Shown here: positions 1 to 8,817 of the stretch, one piece after another
How positions within the stretch are numbered: the first letter of the stretch is position 1
Layout: the number at the start of each line of letters is the position of its first letter
Source: RHKX01 sp963823565
Lineage (GTDB): Bacteria > Actinomycetota > Thermoleophilia > Solirubrobacterales > 70-9
Length of the DNA stretch: 64,000 bases
NCBI GenBank assembly: GCA_963823565.1
Contig: CAWGLR010000002.1
Location: 124,001 to 188,000, forward strand
Direction of reading: 5' to 3'
Made by a program: the position numbers and the translations under genes
Notes under the pieces: model-generated
Databases searched by the model: none
The model's input: only the letters and a program-made list of their open reading frames with translations
Told to the model about the DNA's origin: nothing

Positions 1-309
1 CGTCCCGGTCTCGCAGAGCAGCCGCCGCGCCTGCTCGAGCCGCGGCGCGAGGAACCCCAGGTAGTCGTCGAAGGAGTCGCGATAGGAGGACTCGGCGAGG
101 AGCCGGGTCGCGTAACGCCGCCCGCCGAACCCGGTCCGGTCCCCCTCCCGGCTCTCCTCGGTCGCCAGCGAGCGGCGCGTCTGCGTCCGCCCGGTGTTGA
201 ACGGCGGATCGATGTAGATCATCTGAAAGGCGCCGTCCGCGTATTGCGGCAGCACCTCGAGGTTGTCGCCGAGGACGATCTCGTCGCCGGTGGGCGTGCG
301 GCCGCTCAT
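1..309 (-). CDS. DNA methyltransferase (N6-adenine/N4-cytosine type), N-terminal part
   Basis: The first 103 codons of a gene that runs off the left edge of the window; the ATG is at 309. Residues 34-40 read DPPFNTG, the DPPY-type catalytic motif IV of amino-methylating DNA methyltransferases, preceded by a short strand (QMIYI) as usual for the family. The motif sits close to the N-terminus, which fits circularly permuted beta-class enzymes in which the target-recognition region and the SAM-binding motif follow. Specificity cannot be read from this fragment, and no restriction endonuclease is visible in the window. Family assignment is good; the biological role (restriction-modification or orphan) is open. 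Confidence 0.8.
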   Translation of the reverse strand, partial: MSGRTPTGDEIVLGDNLEVLPQYADGAFQMIYIDPPFNTGRTQTRRSLATEESREGDRTGFGGRRYATRLLAESSYRDSFDDYLGFLAPRLEQARRLLCETGT

Positions 310-359
310 CGGGCCGATGCTAGGCGCGGGTCCCGACGGTCCGGCGATCGGGCCGAGCC

Positions 360-1484
360 TCAGCCTCCGAGGGCGCGCTGGTAGACCGCGAGCGCGGGCT
401 TGGGCGAGCCGTCGAGGCGCTGGAGGCCGAAGTGGCTCTCCTTCGGGTCGGCGGGAACGTCGAGGTCGATCCGCCGGTAGACGAAGAGCGCTTCGACGTA
501 GCCGAACGCCGGCGACTCGAGCAGGTCGATCGCCTCCCGGAGGTAGCGGGCCTGCGTGGGCTCGGACACGCACGAGCTGTCCTCCTCGGCCGGGTCGCAG
601 GTCGACCAGCCGACCTCGGTCGCCCAGAAGGGGCGCTCCGGCGCACCGTGGGCGAGCAGGAGCGCCCGCACCCAGGCGATCCGCGTGAAGCCGAACCCCC
701 GGTCGAACGATCCGGGGGGCGAGCCGTCGGTGTAGGGGTGGACGGAGACGAAGTCGTAGTAGCTGCCGAGGTCGGGGACGCGGGCGAACATGTCGTCGAT
801 GAAGCTCGTGCGCCCGTAGGGGTCGCCGGCCGGGGCCCAGTCCGCCGCCAGGCCGACCCGCACGCCGGGGTTGACCGCCTTCATCGCCCCCGCCGCGACG
901 CGCACGAGCTCGGCGTAGGCGCCGCCGTCGGGCGTACCGCCGGCGAACTCGGCGATGTAGGGCTCGTTCCAGATCTCGAACTCCCGCGGCGCGAAGCGCG
1001 CCAGCTCCGGATGGGCGTCCCAGAGATCGCCACCGGGCCCGTACCGCGCCGCCACCCGGTCGGCGAACTCGGCGAACGCGAGCCGCTCGTCGCCCAGCAC
1101 CGGCATGTGGTCCATCGGCTTCCAGCTGCCGGCGAAGGCAAGCCAGGGCGGCGCCGAGTCCAGCCCCGGCAGGATCCTGATCCCCCGCTTCGCCGCCTCC
1201 GTGAACAGCAGGTCGTAGTGCGACCAGTCCCACCGGTCGTCCTGCGGCTCGACGAGGCGCCACTGGAGGTCCTCGCGCAGCCACCGCGTTCCCGGCGGCA
1301 CCCGGTCGAGCTCCGCCGCCAGGTCGGGGCCGTAGCCCTGGGCGTTGGTCATCAGCCCGATGCGGAGGCCCTCGGACGCCGCTGCGGCGGGGCCCGCGGC
1401 AGCCCCGAGCGCGATCGCGGCGAGGAGCGCGACCAGCGTGCCGGTGCCGAGGCCGCGAATCACCGGCCGAGGGTAGCCGGGCAT
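360..1484 (-). CDS. secreted clan GH-A glycoside hydrolase (GH39/GH5-like)
   Basis: A 374-residue exported protein. I chose the ATG at 1484 because it gives a signal peptide with a hydrophobic stretch at about residues 13-36 (ALLAAIALGAAAG) ending in an AAA-type cleavage region; longer versions add Arg-rich sequence that does not look exported. The catalytic domain has the clan GH-A signatures: EIWNEP with the proposed acid/base Glu at about 174, and WATEVGWS with the proposed nucleophile Glu at about 290. This TIM-barrel arrangement occurs in beta-xylosidases, endoglucanases and related enzymes. The substrate cannot be told from sequence alone. The gene stands alone, with tRNA-Val upstream. 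Confidence 0.78.
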   Translation of the reverse strand: MPGYPRPVIRGLGTGTLVALLAAIALGAAAGPAAAASEGLRIGLMTNAQGYGPDLAAELDRVPPGTRWLREDLQWRLVEPQDDRWDWSHYDLLFTEAAKRGIRILPGLDSAPPWLAFAGSWKPMDHMPVLGDERLAFAEFADRVAARYGPGGDLWDAHPELARFAPREFEIWNEPYIAEFAGGTPDGGAYAELVRVAAGAMKAVNPGVRVGLAADWAPAGDPYGRTSFIDDMFARVPDLGSYYDFVSVHPYTDGSPPGSFDRGFGFTRIAWVRALLLAHGAPERPFWATEVGWSTCDPAEEDSSCVSEPTQARYLREAIDLLESPAFGYVEALFVYRRIDLDVPADPKESHFGLQRLDGSPKPALAVYQRALGG

Positions 1485-1668
1485 CGCGCCCGGCCCCGGA
1501 TCCACGAAGGCCAAGGCTGCCGCGCTGGCCGGGGCGATTCCCCTGGCGCTCGCCGGCTCGCGGCAAGCACCCCGACAGCGGGTCGTTCGAGAGGCAGCCA
1601 TAGGCAGCTTCGGCCGATTCGCGAATGCCATGGGGGCGGTTCCGCGGGGCCACCGAGGCGGCGGCCGA

Positions 1669-1741
1669 TGGGCGTTACTGGGCTCGAACCAGTGACCTCC
1701 AGCTTGTCGAGCTGGCGCTCTCCCAACTGAGCTAAACGCCC
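1669..1741 (-). tRNA. tRNA-Val (anticodon GAC)
   Basis: A 73-nt cloverleaf on the minus strand. The acceptor stem GGGCGTT/AACGCCC, the D-arm GCTC...GAGC, the anticodon stem CCAGC/GCTGG with loop TCGACAA, and the T-arm ACTGG-TTCGAAC-CCAGT are all present. The anticodon is GAC (Val). No CCA is encoded after the discriminator A. Position 33, normally U, is C here. Confidence 0.9.
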
Positions 1742-1840
1742 GGGAGCGGGCAATCTAGCAGCGGCGCGGGGACGGTCGGACCGGCGTGCGGCCACCGGGG
1801 CTGCCGCTACCCTGCCGTGCTTCCACGACCACGGGAGTTG

Positions 1841-2290
1841 ATGATGAGGAAGAAGCTAAGCGTCGTTGCGGTAGCGGGTTGCGTGCTCTGTCTCGCGGCT
1901 CCGGCGAACGCCGATCAGACGATCAAGTACAAGGGCAAGGCCGACCCCGACGGGCGGGTCAGCTTCAAGCTGCTCAAGGGCGGCGGGATGAAGCAGGTCG
2001 ACTCGTTCAAGTGGGCCAAGATCCCCGTCGACTGCGGCGGCAAGGGCGAGCAGACGACGAGCAACAAGCTCGGCTTCGCCGTCAAGGTCAAGGCCGACAA
2101 GACGTTCACGGCCAAGGCCGTCCTCGGCCCCGCCGACGATCCCGCCGCCAAGGTGAAGGTCGAGGGGACCGTCAAGGGCAAGGAGGCCTTCGGGGGCATC
2201 CACATCCGCGGCAAGCAGTTGCCGCTGGACAACGGCAAGACGGGCGACTGCAAGAGCGGCCGCATCGACTGGTTCGCCCAGCCGAAGTAG
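1841..2290 (+). CDS. small exported hypothetical protein
   Basis: A 149-residue protein starting at the first of two tandem ATG codons, with GGGAG about 5 nt upstream. MMRKK is followed by a hydrophobic core (VVAVAGCVLCLAAPANA) and a clear signal-peptidase I site (ANA-D). The mature part is Lys/Gly rich, has two cysteines that could form one disulphide, and contains no domain that I recognise. The alternating hydrophobic pattern suggests a beta fold. The gene converges on the S15-type gene across a hairpin. Confidence 0.7.
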   Translation: MMRKKLSVVAVAGCVLCLAAPANADQTIKYKGKADPDGRVSFKLLKGGGMKQVDSFKWAKIPVDCGGKGEQTTSNKLGFAVKVKADKTFTAKAVLGPADDPAAKVKVEGTVKGKEAFGGIHIRGKQLPLDNGKTGDCKSGRIDWFAQPK

Positions 2291-2341
2291 GCGAGTTCAG
2301 CCGAGGCGCCCGCCCCCGGAGGGGCCCCGGGCGCACCCCGG

Positions 2342-2371
2342 CCCGGCGGCGGCCTTCGAGCCGTCGCCGGG
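2342..2371. terminator. hairpin between convergent genes
   Basis: An 11-bp stem, CCCGGCGGCGG/CCGTCGCCGGG with one G-T wobble, closes an 8-nt loop. It lies between two convergent stop codons (2290 and 2398). There is no U-tract, as is common in high-GC actinobacteria, so it may serve both strands. Confidence 0.55.
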
Positions 2372-2397
2372 CGGGGCGACGGACCGGGGCACGGCCC

Positions 2398-4669
2398 CTA
2401 CTTGCCGCCCTTCTTGCGCTTCTTCTTCTGGCCGACGAGCTGCGCCTTCTTCTTGCTCGCCTCGTCACGCTCGGCGGTGGTCACCAGGACGCGCCCGCGC
2501 TGCTTCGCCTTGCGCTTGCTCTTCAGTGACTTCTTCGCCGCCTTCGTGAGCTTGACCTTGACCGTGCGGCTCTTGCCGCCGGCGATCGAGCTGAAGTCGC
2601 CCGACGCGAGCTTCTTCCGCTTGCCCTTGACCCGGCCGACCATCTCGACGTCTCCGTCGTTGCACGCGACCCAGGCTTCCGGGCAGAGGACCCGAACCTT
2701 CGCGGTCTTGCCCTTGACCTTGATCCGCTTCTTGCCGGTCATCCGAGCGCCCGGGTGCCTGAGCGCCGCGAAGTCGGCGGCCAGCTCGTAGCCGTCGGGC
2801 AGGAACTTCTCGCGCGGCGCCTTCGACCAGCCCTCCGAGCGCCCCCGGCCGCTCGACCACCGGGATGCGCAGCTCGAGGTCCGACACCGTGACCGCGCCC
2901 TGCCCGTCGGACGGACGGCCGTAGCTGAGCAGCGGGATCGGGTCGGGCCGGACGCCGTCGGCGCCGACCAGCTCGAGCTTCGGGACGTGGCCCTCGGCGA
3001 AGGTCCAGCCGTTCGGGTGCAGCTGGAAGACCTGCCGCGCCGGGCCGCCGACGACCGGCCGCCAGAGGCCGCGATCGACGAGCGTCTCCTTGTTGTCCGG
3101 GCCGACGTCGAGCAGGCGGGCGGCCACCTGCGAATTCGGTTGGGGATGGTGATGTCGGCGATCACCGTCGCCGAGCCCATCATCGTGTAGCCGCCCGCGG
3201 GAGCGGCGTCGAGGCGGTAGACGGCGGCGCCCGCGGTCGTCGGTCGCGTTGACGCGTCGAGCAGGCGTCCGGCGACGTCACCGGGTTGAACTGCCCTCCG
3301 GTCGTCGAGTCGGCAGCGATCGTCTTGCTCGCCGCGTCCTCGAATCGGATCTCGCCCGGCGCGATCTGCGCCCAGTCGTCGGCGACGTAAGGGCCACCGG
3401 AGGGCGCCGTGTCGGGGCAGGTCTGCCGTGAACGCCTCGACGCCCTGCTGCGGCTCGGGTCCCTCGCCCTTGATGTAGTGGTCGAACCAGGCGTCGATCC
3501 GTGCCTCGAGGGCGTCCGAGACGTCCTCCTTGTTGCTCCCGCGCATGTGGCCGAAGTCGCCGAAGAACAGCGCCGCGTCGGCGTCCGGGTACTGGGTCTT
3601 CGTCCGGTTGTAGAAGCGGATCGTCTCGTCCGCCGGGAAGAGGTCGTCGGTGAACCCGCTCGACATCAGCATCGGCGCCGGGGGCTGGGAGTGGTCGATG
3701 TCGTAGGAGGAGTGGTGCTGGCTGAGCTCGTCGACGATCGCCTGGGTATCGGCGCCGTACGGCTCGCCGGCGTTGAGGCGGTTGCGCCAGCCGGTCAGGT
3801 CGGCGGTCGGGTCGGTGCCCCGGGTCGCGTAGACGCCGGGCGCCGCCTGGCCGTTCAAGTAGAGGCCGGTCGACGTAGGAGGCCTTCTCGACGCCGGGCC
3901 GGCCCGACGTAGGGGGCGTCGGCGACGTAGTCGAGGGTGCTGCCGTTCGGAGCCAGCGAGTAGGCGAGGTCGGTCCACGGGATGTTCGGGGCCGCGGCGG
4001 CGATCTGCATCGGGTCGCCGCTCGGGCTCTGCCACGGGCGAGAGCGAGTAGTCGAGCCCCATGATCCGGTCCCTGAGCGCGCCCAGCGCCATCGACATGC
4101 CGCCGCCATAGGAGCCGCCGATCGCGCCCGACCCGCTGGCCGGTCGATCAGGCCCTCGTCGTCGAGCATGCCGGCGAACGTCCTGCGCGTCGCGCACCTC
4201 GTAGCGGTTGTCGATCAGGCGCACGTAGCCGTCGGCGCACTCGCCGCCCGACGCCGTCCTCGAGGCGGCTGAGCCGCAGGACTCGTGGAAGCCGCGGTCG
4301 GTCATCGAGAAGACGGCGTAGCCCCTGTCGAGCCAGTGTTGCATCGCGCCGAGGCCGATCTTGGCTGCCGCCGTAGCCGTGGAACATCATCACCAGCGGG
4401 TAGTTGCCGTCGGGGCCGGAGGGCGGCGCGGGCGGGAAGGCGACGTTGACGTCGATCGGCACGTTGTCGACGGGAGAGGCAACCGTGCTGCGCTGCGGCG
4501 GGTCGGAGGGGTCAACCGGTTCCACGCCGCAGAACCGGACGCCGTCGCCCTGAACGGCGCAGGGAAGGCCCAGGGCGTCGGGGATCGCCGCACCGGCGGC
4601 CTGCGGTGCGATCAATGCCGCCGCCGCCACGATCGCCGCGATCAGCCACCTACGAAGTCCTCCGCGCAC
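2398..4669 (-). CDS. secreted X-Pro dipeptidyl-peptidase (S15)/CocE-type hydrolase, frameshifted
   Basis: One long gene read through several frames. The GTG start at 4669 is preceded by GAGGAG with a 5-nt gap, followed by a signal peptide (LIAAIVAAAALIAPQAAGA). The alpha/beta-hydrolase core is clear: an MMFHGYGG oxyanion strand, the nucleophile elbow GGSYGG at about 4095-4115, the Asp region FTDDLFPADE and the His region FGDFGHMRG. The beta-jelly-roll domain of the S15 family follows. The C-terminal end is a very Lys-rich tail ending KKKRKKGGK. Frame changes occur near 4355, 4185, 4140, 4030, 3890, 3420 and 3130. Because each piece continues the conserved fold, I take them as sequence errors. 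The in vivo substrate (ester or X-Pro peptide) is unknown. Confidence 0.78.
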
Positions 4670-4764
4670 GCGCGCTCCTCTCGATCCGTCCCGCCCCCGC
4701 GGGAATCTCTCTCCACTCGCAAGCCTATCCGAACCGGGTCGGGGAGGTGCCGGTTGCCGCTCGC

Positions 4765-6315
4765 TCAGCGGGCCGCGCGCGTCGACTCCCGCAGCGCCTT
4801 GGAGACGCTGTCGGGGCTGCGGAAGATCTGGTCGTAGCTCGCCGGCCTGACCTCGTAGCCGAGCCGGTCGAGGAGCCCGGAGGTCTCGAGCTGGACGAGG
4901 TCGTGCTCCTTGGGGCGGAGCGTGCCGGGGCTGACCTGCAGCGAGCAGGGCGTCGCCGCGATCGCGACCGGGTCGGGGAGCTCCGGGGGCGTCGGGTTGC
5001 GCCTCTTCCAGCGGAAGCTCCGGCCGATGTTCGAGGCATAGCGGTGCCGCTTGTTGAGGTGGCCGAGGCCCAAGCGGTAGGAGATCAGCTTGAGGATGGA
5101 CTCGTGCGTGACCGGCAGGTGGCTGACCCCGCCGCGGCGCGTGAACGGGGAGATCGCGACGCCGGGGATGCGGAAGCCCGTCATCCCCCAGTTCTCGAAG
5201 AGGTCGGCGCTCTCGGCGGTCGTCGGGGACGAAGCGCGGGCGGACGTGGTCGAAGAAGCCGCCCCACTCGTCGTAGTTGACGAAGAGGACGCCGCGCCTG
5301 TACTGCGGGCGACTCCATGAAAGCGTGGACGACGTCGGACATGAACGCCTGGCCGAGCCGGACGTCGCCGTGGGGATGCTCGTCGGCGGAGGTGCCGTCT
5401 CCCCCGCCGCCGTCCTTGAAGGGCGGATCGACGAAGCAGATGTTCGGCAGCGTTCCCTCGGCGGCCTGCTGGTAGTACTGGGCGATCGGCTTGCGTCCAG
5501 CCGAGGCCGCGGGCGCCGTAGAGCGCGGCGAACGGGAGGTCGGAGTTGTAGTAGCCGACGCTGACGCCCTTGCTCTGTGCCCGGTCGAAGATCGTCTCCC
5601 AGGTGAAGCCGCTCGGCATGTCGGTCTCGGGCGGAAGCTTGTTCGACTTCTGGCCGCCGTTCTGCGCGCCCCACTGGTAGTGGCGGTTCGGGTAGGTCGA
5701 GGCCATGATCGAGCAGAACCAGCGGTCGTAGAGCGTGAAGGCGTCGGCGACGTGCGGGATGAAGCCGAGATCCTGCTTGAGGTAGTAGCCGGCGGCGAAC
5801 TCGTCGCTGCCGTCGCCCTCGGGGTTGCCGGTGACGAACCCATCCATCCTGCCGGCGTTCCACTGGTGGCGGCCGCCGTCCCAGCCGTGGTCGGGGTCGC
5901 GGAAGTCGCAGCCCTGGAAGTCCGGGGTGAGGCGGTGCGTCGGCACCGGGTTGCCATTGACGTCGGGGTAGGAGAGCCCGGTGTTCTTGGCGTCCGCCTC
6001 CGGATGCCAGCCGAAGTAGTGGTCGAATGAGCGGTTCTCCATCATCAGCACGACGACGGTGTCGATCGGCATGTTCCGCGCCCGCGGCAGGTGGCCGAGC
6101 CCGCCCTTGGGCTTGCGCGCCGCCGCGAGGAGCTGCTCGGCGGGCAGCGACGCCGCCAGCGAGGCGGAGCCCGCGGCCATCGCGGTTCGGGTCAGGAACT
6201 CGCGCCGGCGCAGCGTCCCCTCGGGGTCCGCCGCCTCGGCCCGCTCGGCGCCCTCCTCGTCGGCGAGCTCGCCGCGCCGCAAGAAATCGCTGTGGTCGTC
6301 CGGTCGCCTGATCAC
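4765..6315 (-). CDS. Tat-exported phosphoesterase, phospholipase C/acid phosphatase family, frameshifted
   Basis: The GTG start at 6315 overlaps the stop of the upstream RTX gene (GTGA), so translation is probably coupled. A Tat signal, RRREFLTRTAM, lies about 35 residues in. The body matches the alkaline-phosphatase-like phosphoesterase family that includes bacterial phospholipase C and acid phosphatase A: VLMMENRSFDHYFG at the start of the catalytic domain, then NRHYQWGAQNGG, VNYDEWGGFFDHV and GFRIPG. These carry the metal-binding Asp/Glu/His residues. Three frame changes near 5505, 5315 and 5220 cancel out. The last frame ends cleanly at 4765, so the gene is probably intact in the organism. 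Substrate choice between phospholipid and other phosphoesters is unresolved. Confidence 0.82.
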   Translation of the reverse strand: MIRRPDDHSDFLRRGELADEEGAERAEAADPEGTLRRREFLTRTAMAAGSASLAASLPAEQLLAAARKPKGGLGHLPRARNMPIDTVVVLMMENRSFDHYFGWHPEADAKNTGLSYPDVNGNPVPTHRLTPDFQGCDFRDPDHGWDGGRHQWNAGRMDGFVTGNPEGDGSDEFAAGYYLKQDLGFIPHVADAFTLYDRWFCSIMASTYPNRHYQWGAQNGGQKSNKLPPETDMPSGFTWETIFDRAQSKGVSVGYYNSDLPFAALYGARGLGWTQADRPVLPAGRRGNAAEHLLRRSALQGRRRGRRHLRRRASPRRRPARPGVHVRRRPRFHGVARSTGAASSSSTTTSGAASSTTSARASSPTTAESADLFENWGMTGFRIPGVAISPFTRRGGVSHLPVTHESILKLISYRLGLGHLNKRHRYASNIGRSFRWKRRNPTPPELPDPVAIAATPCSLQVSPGTLRPKEHDLVQLETSGLLDRLGYEVRPASYDQIFRSPDSVSKALRESTRAAR

Positions 6316-6713
6316 GGCTCGATGACCTCCTCGCAGTCGAACACACCGTTCTCGGTGGCGTCGACGAACGCGCGGTCGAAGCCGCCACCGCACTCGATCT
6401 GGTCGTCGTCGCCGTCGCGGGCCCGGATCACGTCGTCGCCCGTCCCGCCGAGCAGCCGGTCGAAGGCCCTGCCACCGATCAGCAGGTCGCCGCCGGTGCC
6501 GCCCTTGAGCAGATCGCGCCCCTCGCGCCCCGCGAGGCGATCGTCGCCGCCCAGCCCGAGGATCCGGTCGGCCCTCGGTCCGCCATGGAGCCGGTCGCCC
6601 TTGGCGGTGCCGCGGACCCGCTCGGCGCTCGCGGGGGCGGCGAGCAGCGCCGCGATGACGAGCAGCGCCCCGGCCAGCTCGAGCGCCGGCCGCCTCCTCC
6701 CGATCAGTGCCAC
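6312..6713 (-). CDS. secreted RTX (haemolysin-type calcium-binding repeat) protein
   Basis: A 133-residue protein with an N-terminal signal peptide (LAGALLVIAALLAAPASA), then five to six nonapeptide RTX repeats of the GGxGxDxLx type (GGPRADRIL, GLGGDDRLA, GGTGGDLLI, GGTGDDVI). Such repeats form a calcium-binding parallel beta-roll. It ends with a short Cys-containing tail (DCEEV). It is the first gene of a two-gene operon with the Tat-exported phosphoesterase, which it overlaps by 4 bp. This suggests a secreted calcium-dependent partner, or simply co-secretion. Confidence 0.75.
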   Translation of the reverse strand: MALIGRRRPALELAGALLVIAALLAAPASAERVRGTAKGDRLHGGPRADRILGLGGDDRLAGREGRDLLKGGTGGDLLIGGRAFDRLLGGTGDDVIRARDGDDDQIECGGGFDRAFVDATENGVFDCEEVIEP

Positions 6714-6774
6714 GCGTTAGTTCTACACCGGCGGCACCGGGTCGTGTGAAGGTTCTGTGGACCTGGCGGCGGGG

Positions 6775-7227
6775 TCAGCCGTCGGCCGCGCCGGGCTCCA
6801 GCACGCCGATGCTCTCCAGCACCGACGGCGGCGTGAAGTAGTGCGACATGAAGGTGATGCGGCCGTCGCGGTGCTCGTAGAGCCCGGTGAACGGCGAGGT
6901 CACCTCGGCGCCGATCCGGACCTTCCCCACCGCAAGCACGCGGCGGGAGTCGAGCGACCGCAGCGACTCGGGCGTAAGCCGGTGGTCGTGGCCCTCGCCC
7001 TCGATCGTCCCCATCCAGGCGCGGATGCCGTCATGTCCGAGGTACTGCTCGGAGAGGCCCCGCAGGCGCAGAGGCTGCACCACCACGTCGGGGGCGGCGA
7101 GGCCGACGAGAGCGTCGACCTCCCGCCAGTTCCAGGCGTCGATCCAGCGCGCAACCAGCGCCTCCGGCTCCCCTAGCGCCGGCTGCCCGTCCGCGCCGCC
7201 GATGCGGCCCTCGTAATGCGTGGACAT
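6775..7227 (-). CDS. SnoaL/NTF2-like protein
   Basis: A 150-residue protein with the alpha+beta cone pattern of the NTF2-like superfamily: an N-terminal helix (EALVARWIDAWNWREVDAL), a strand with APDVVVQP, the GHDGIRAWM helix region and C-terminal strands (GLYEHRDGRITFMSHYF). Members are either small cyclases/isomerases or non-catalytic ligand binders. No diagnostic catalytic pair can be assigned. It stands alone between the RTX gene and the small HTH gene. Confidence 0.65.
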   Translation of the reverse strand: MSTHYEGRIGGADGQPALGEPEALVARWIDAWNWREVDALVGLAAPDVVVQPLRLRGLSEQYLGHDGIRAWMGTIEGEGHDHRLTPESLRSLDSRRVLAVGKVRIGAEVTSPFTGLYEHRDGRITFMSHYFTPPSVLESIGVLEPGAADG

Positions 7228-7343
7228 CTCGTCTTGTTACCCCCGGGGCCTCCGAAGCGGAGGCCCGTCTCTCTCTTCCGGCGATGGTACCGGCTGGGGC
7301 GAGAATCGGGGATCGATTAGGGGCTGGCCGTAGACTCGTTCGT

Positions 7344-7535
7344 GTGAAGCCTCACGATCTCGAGCTCGTCGGACTGCGTGAGGCTGCGGCCACGATCGGC
7401 ACCTCCTCCCGGCAGCTGCTCAGCTGGAGCCGCCGCGAGGACTTCCCGAAGCCGGTCGCCAAGCTCAAGACCCCCTGCTGGCATCGCGCCGAGATCGTCC
7501 GCTGGGCGAGGGAGCGCGAAGCCGCCTCGCGCTGA
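7344..7535 (+). CDS. small MerR/AlpA-like helix-turn-helix protein
   Basis: A 63-residue protein read from the GTG at 7344; an in-frame ATG at 7284 would add 20 low-complexity residues. The pattern ELVGLREAAATIGTS-RQLLSWSRREDFPKPVAKL followed by WHRAEIVRWARE is that of the short DNA-binding proteins resembling the MerR or excisionase winged-helix domain: an HTH, an FPxPV wing and a W..EIV.W helix. No effector domain is present. It lies directly upstream of tRNA-Cys on the opposite strand. The target is unknown. Confidence 0.6.
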   Translation: MKPHDLELVGLREAAATIGTSSRQLLSWSRREDFPKPVAKLKTPCWHRAEIVRWAREREAASR

Positions 7536-7557
7536 GCCCGCTTTCGCCGTCGACGAG

Positions 7558-7628
7558 AGGCGCCTACCGGAATCGAACCGGTGTAAACGGCTTTGCAGGC
7601 CGCTGCGTAGCCACTCCGCCAAGGCGCC
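7558..7628 (-). tRNA. tRNA-Cys (anticodon GCA)
   Basis: A 71-nt cloverleaf on the minus strand with acceptor stem GGCGCCT/AGGCGCC, a TGCAAA anticodon loop region carrying GCA, and a T-arm with GGTTCGATTCC. No CCA is encoded. Confidence 0.92.
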
Positions 7629-7750
7629 AGAGCGACGGCAAGGGTAGCCCCTGGAGACGCGGCCGACGGGCCGGCGGTAACGCGCCGGTGTGGCCGGGTT
7701 CACCCCGCGGGTGGATGGCCGGTCCGCGCCGGCGGGCCGATGCTGCGGCC

Positions 7751-8725
7751 ATGAATGCTTCAGCACGCACATATCCACGTCCCCGCCCGCTCCTGATCCG
7801 CGCACTGGCGGTGCTCTGCGCCGCCGCCGGCCTCCTGGTCGCCGACGTCGCGCCCGCGACCGCGGCGCCCAAGGTCACCGGCAAGTTCGCCGTGTCCGGA
7901 GTCGGCACCAACAACGAGCTCACGAAGGGGCCGGACGGGAACATCTGGGTGACCCTCGATCAGACGAACGATCTCGCGCGGATAACGCCGAACGGCAACG
8001 TCCAGGAGTTCAACCCGGCGAACGTCAGCAGCCCGGTCGGGATCGCGAGCGGCCCCGGCGGGACCCTCTGGGTCACCCAGGCCGGCGGCGTCGCGGTCTT
8101 CGACCCGGCGGATCCGGACTCCGCCGAGAAGTTCACGATCAACGACATCGCCGATCCGCGGCCGATCGTCAGGGGCCCGGACGGGAACATGTGGACCGTC
8201 AGCGGCCAGAACGTGATCCGGATCCCGGTCGCCGACCCGGAGGCCGCCGTGTCCTTCCCGGCCGCGGTCGCCGGCCGCGACATCGACCGCGGCAAGGACG
8301 GCCGCCTCTGGGTCGCCGACTTCGGTGGTCAGGTCCTGCGGGTCAAGACCGACGGGACGGCCAGGGCCTTCGACACCGGCAACGGGTCGGGACTGCAGGC
8401 GATCGCCGCCGGCCCGAAGGGCGAGGCCGGGTACGCCGATCCGACGTCCAACCCGCAGATCGCGGGCCGCATCGGCGGCGGCAAGGTCAAGCCGACCAAG
8501 ACTTCCGGCGATCCGTTCGGCGTCGCCTACCTCGCGAAGTCGTACTGGATGCCTCGGTTCGCGACCGGCGACCTGCTGAGCCTCTCGGCGGCCACCGGCA
8601 AGGCCACGGCGCCAGTGAAGTTCGGCCAGGCCTCGGGTCCGCGCCGCGTCGCCACGGGTCCCGGCCACACCCTCTGGGTGACGCTCGAGAACGCGGAGAA
8701 GATCGCCCGCGTCCGCGGCTTCTAG
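7751..8725 (+). CDS. secreted Vgb-like (virginiamycin B lyase family) beta-propeller
   Basis: A 324-residue protein from the ATG at 7751. After an Arg-rich n-region comes a hydrophobic stretch (LIRALAVLCAAAGLLVA) and an ATA-A cleavage site. The mature part consists of propeller repeats with recurring GPDGNIWVT, GPGGTLWVT, GPDGNMWTV, GKDGRLWVA and GPGHTLWVT motifs, about 40 residues apart. These are the NHL/SMP-30-like blades of streptogramin lyase relatives. Most genomic members have no proven lyase activity, so a general secreted propeller is the safer call. A perfect 12-bp inverted repeat follows the stop. Confidence 0.75.
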   Translation: MNASARTYPRPRPLLIRALAVLCAAAGLLVADVAPATAAPKVTGKFAVSGVGTNNELTKGPDGNIWVTLDQTNDLARITPNGNVQEFNPANVSSPVGIASGPGGTLWVTQAGGVAVFDPADPDSAEKFTINDIADPRPIVRGPDGNMWTVSGQNVIRIPVADPEAAVSFPAAVAGRDIDRGKDGRLWVADFGGQVLRVKTDGTARAFDTGNGSGLQAIAAGPKGEAGYADPTSNPQIAGRIGGGKVKPTKTSGDPFGVAYLAKSYWMPRFATGDLLSLSAATGKATAPVKFGQASGPRRVATGPGHTLWVTLENAEKIARVRGF

Positions 8726-8750
8726 CCGGGCCGCCGAAGGGAACCGCGCA

Positions 8751-8789
8751 ACGGAGCGCCGACCGCACGCCGGGCGATCGGCGCTCCGT
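8751..8789 (+). terminator. 12-bp perfect inverted repeat after the propeller gene
   Basis: ACGGAGCGCCGA at 8751-8762 and its exact complement TCGGCGCTCCGT at 8778-8789 enclose a 15-nt loop. The repeat lies 26 nt after a stop codon and 29 nt before the next start. It has no U-run. Confidence 0.6.
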
Positions 8790-8817
8790 CTGCCCGCGGC
8801 GGGTAGATTGGCCCGCC

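Noticed and set aside
432..1730. Long plus-strand frame opposite the glycoside hydrolase gene
   Set aside because: It is Arg/Gly/Ala-rich with no domain and mirrors a gene with clear catalytic motifs; such antisense frames are expected at this GC content.
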